From Vicingaceae bacterium (lineage in GTDB: Bacteria > Bacteroidota > Bacteroidia > Flavobacteriales_E > Vicingaceae): a stretch of DNA of 37,908 bases. The DNA is taken from positions 1 through 37,908 of the forward strand of contig JAQXDJ010000031.1 in NCBI GenBank assembly GCA_029251425.1, read 5' to 3'. Positions 36,803-37,908 of this stretch are shown here, one piece after another. Made by a program: the position numbers and the translations under genes. The notes beneath the pieces are model-generated. The model was not told where the DNA came from and did no database searches. It saw only the letters and a list, made by a program, of their open reading frames with translations. Each line of letters starts with the position of its first letter. The first letter of the stretch is position 1.

Positions 36803-37740
36803 GAAAACTCTTTTTCTATTTTATCTGCCAAAAAACTAGAAAGCTTTACGTAAGATTCTTTAGTCCAGCCGGCAACATGCGGACTTAATATTGCTTTTTC
36901 TGATTGTGCTAAATATTTAAAATCTTCTGGCAACTCATTTGCGTTTATCGTTTCAAACGATTTTGTTTCATATTCTAACACATCTAAACAAGCCCCTAAA
37001 ACCGTTTTGTTTTTTAGACCCTTTACCAGGTCTGCAACAGAAACATTATTGCCTCTTGCTGTGTTTATTAAGTAAATGGGCTTTTTAAATTTTAATAAAA
37101 ACTGCTCATTTACATAGAGGTGTGTTTCTTCCGAAAGTGGCAAGTGAATGCTTAAAATATCCGTTTTTTCAAAAATTTTATCTAAAGAAGTTTCTGTTAC
37201 AAACTGGTCCGAAAAACCTGTTTTATATTTATCATGAGCAATAACGTTGCACCCAAAACCAGAAAGTTTTTGAGCAAAAATTTTGCCCATGTTTCCATAC
37301 CCAATTATTCCAACAGTTTTTCCAGCTAACTCTAACCCCCTGTTTCCTTCTCTGTCCCAAACACCCTTTCTAACTTCAGTGTCTCCTTTTTTTAGTTGGT
37401 TAAAAAGCATTAACAACATTCCTATAGCTTGTTCTCCAACAGCATCCATATTTCCTTCTGGAGAATTAAAAACTTTAATTCCTTTTTCTGATGCATAATC
37501 AACATTAATGTTTTCTAGCCCCGCTCCTGATCTAGCGATAAACTTTAGATTAGTCGCTTTGTTTAAAAACTTTTCACCTATTGAAAATCGACTTCTAATA
37601 ACCAAACCAAAATAGTCCGAAATTTTTTGTTCTATTCGTTGTTTTGTAGCGCTTAAATCATGTTCACACTCAAAACCTAAAGCAGTTAGCCTTTCTTCCA
37701 ATATTGGATGAACAGTATCTACAAAAAGTATTTTTTTCAT
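36799..37740 (-). CDS. D-2-hydroxyacid dehydrogenase (phosphoglycerate dehydrogenase-like)
   Basis: GKTVGIIGYGNMGKIFAQKLSGFG NAD site, LIRSRFSIGEKFL region, SIHLPLSEET, LINTARGN, LSPHVAGWTKES. Confidence 0.9.
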   Translation of the reverse strand: MKKILFVDTVHPILEERLTALGFECEHDLSATKQRIEQKISDYFGLVIRSRFSIGEKFLNKATNLKFIARSGAGLENINVDYASEKGIKVFNSPEGNMDAVGEQAIGMLLMLFNQLKKGDTEVRKGVWDREGNRGLELAGKTVGIIGYGNMGKIFAQKLSGFGCNVIAHDKYKTGFSDQFVTETSLDKIFEKTDILSIHLPLSEETHLYVNEQFLLKFKKPIYLINTARGNNVSVADLVKGLKNKTVLGACLDVLEYETKSFETINANELPEDFKYLAQSEKAILSPHVAGWTKESYVKLSSFLADKIEKEFS

Positions 37741-37838
37741 GCTTACAATATTATGAATTATAGACCGTTATCCGTATCATAAAATCAACAAGCCTATGTA
37801 ATTTATTTACTTTTTATTCATACACTAAAATCAAAATT

Positions 37839-37908
37839 ATGAAAAAAGTAATGCTAATAGTTGCCGCTACATCTATGGTTCTTTTTGGATGTAGTAAAGA
37901 AAAATTAT
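37839..37908 (+). CDS. Start of a lipoprotein gene, truncated by window edge
   Basis: MKKVMLIVAATSMVLFGCSKEKL: signal peptide and lipobox; no stop before the end of the window. Confidence 0.55.
   Translation, partial: MKKVMLIVAATSMVLFGCSKEKL

Noticed and set aside
1-37908. Search for mobile elements, CRISPR arrays, toxin-antitoxin pairs or defence genes
   Set aside because: No transposase, integrase, regularly spaced repeats or recognisable defence domains were seen in the translations or intergenic sequence.

Overview
The window is a low-GC Bacteroidota (probably Flavobacteriia-like) chromosomal segment. Evidence for the lineage: T9SS type A C-terminal sorting domains, DUF5689 lipoproteins, TAnnTTTG-type -7 promoter boxes and an HU-CCDC81/SPOR protein. 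I saw no rRNA, tRNA, CRISPR array, IS element or prophage; this was by eye only. Contents from left to right: (1) a TetR-TolC-MFP-RND tripartite efflux operon on the minus strand, whose RND gene runs off the left edge and is therefore missing from the ORF track; (2) a 604-aa protein of unknown function with a nitronate-monooxygenase-like phosphate-binding motif and several Cys motifs; (3) a solitary oligopeptide-binding lipoprotein and an MMPL/RND-superfamily exporter; (4) an rmlA / NAD-epimerase / polyprenyl synthase / 119-aa gene string; (5) a housekeeping block (DMT permease, DUF502, YjbR, Lrp/AsnC, cyclase family, HemW, histidine kinase); (6) a divergent cluster of two secreted EEP nucleases/phosphatases, a TonB-dependent receptor, two tandem DUF5689 surface-type lipoproteins and a secreted OB-fold T9SS protein. 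I propose (6) as a possible extracellular nucleic-acid/organophosphate scavenging system, and it is the best candidate here for an undescribed system; (7) acs, dprA, kdsB, an HU-CCDC81/SPOR protein, a D-2-hydroxyacid dehydrogenase and the start of a lipoprotein. All family calls come from recognising motifs in the translations. No searches were run.
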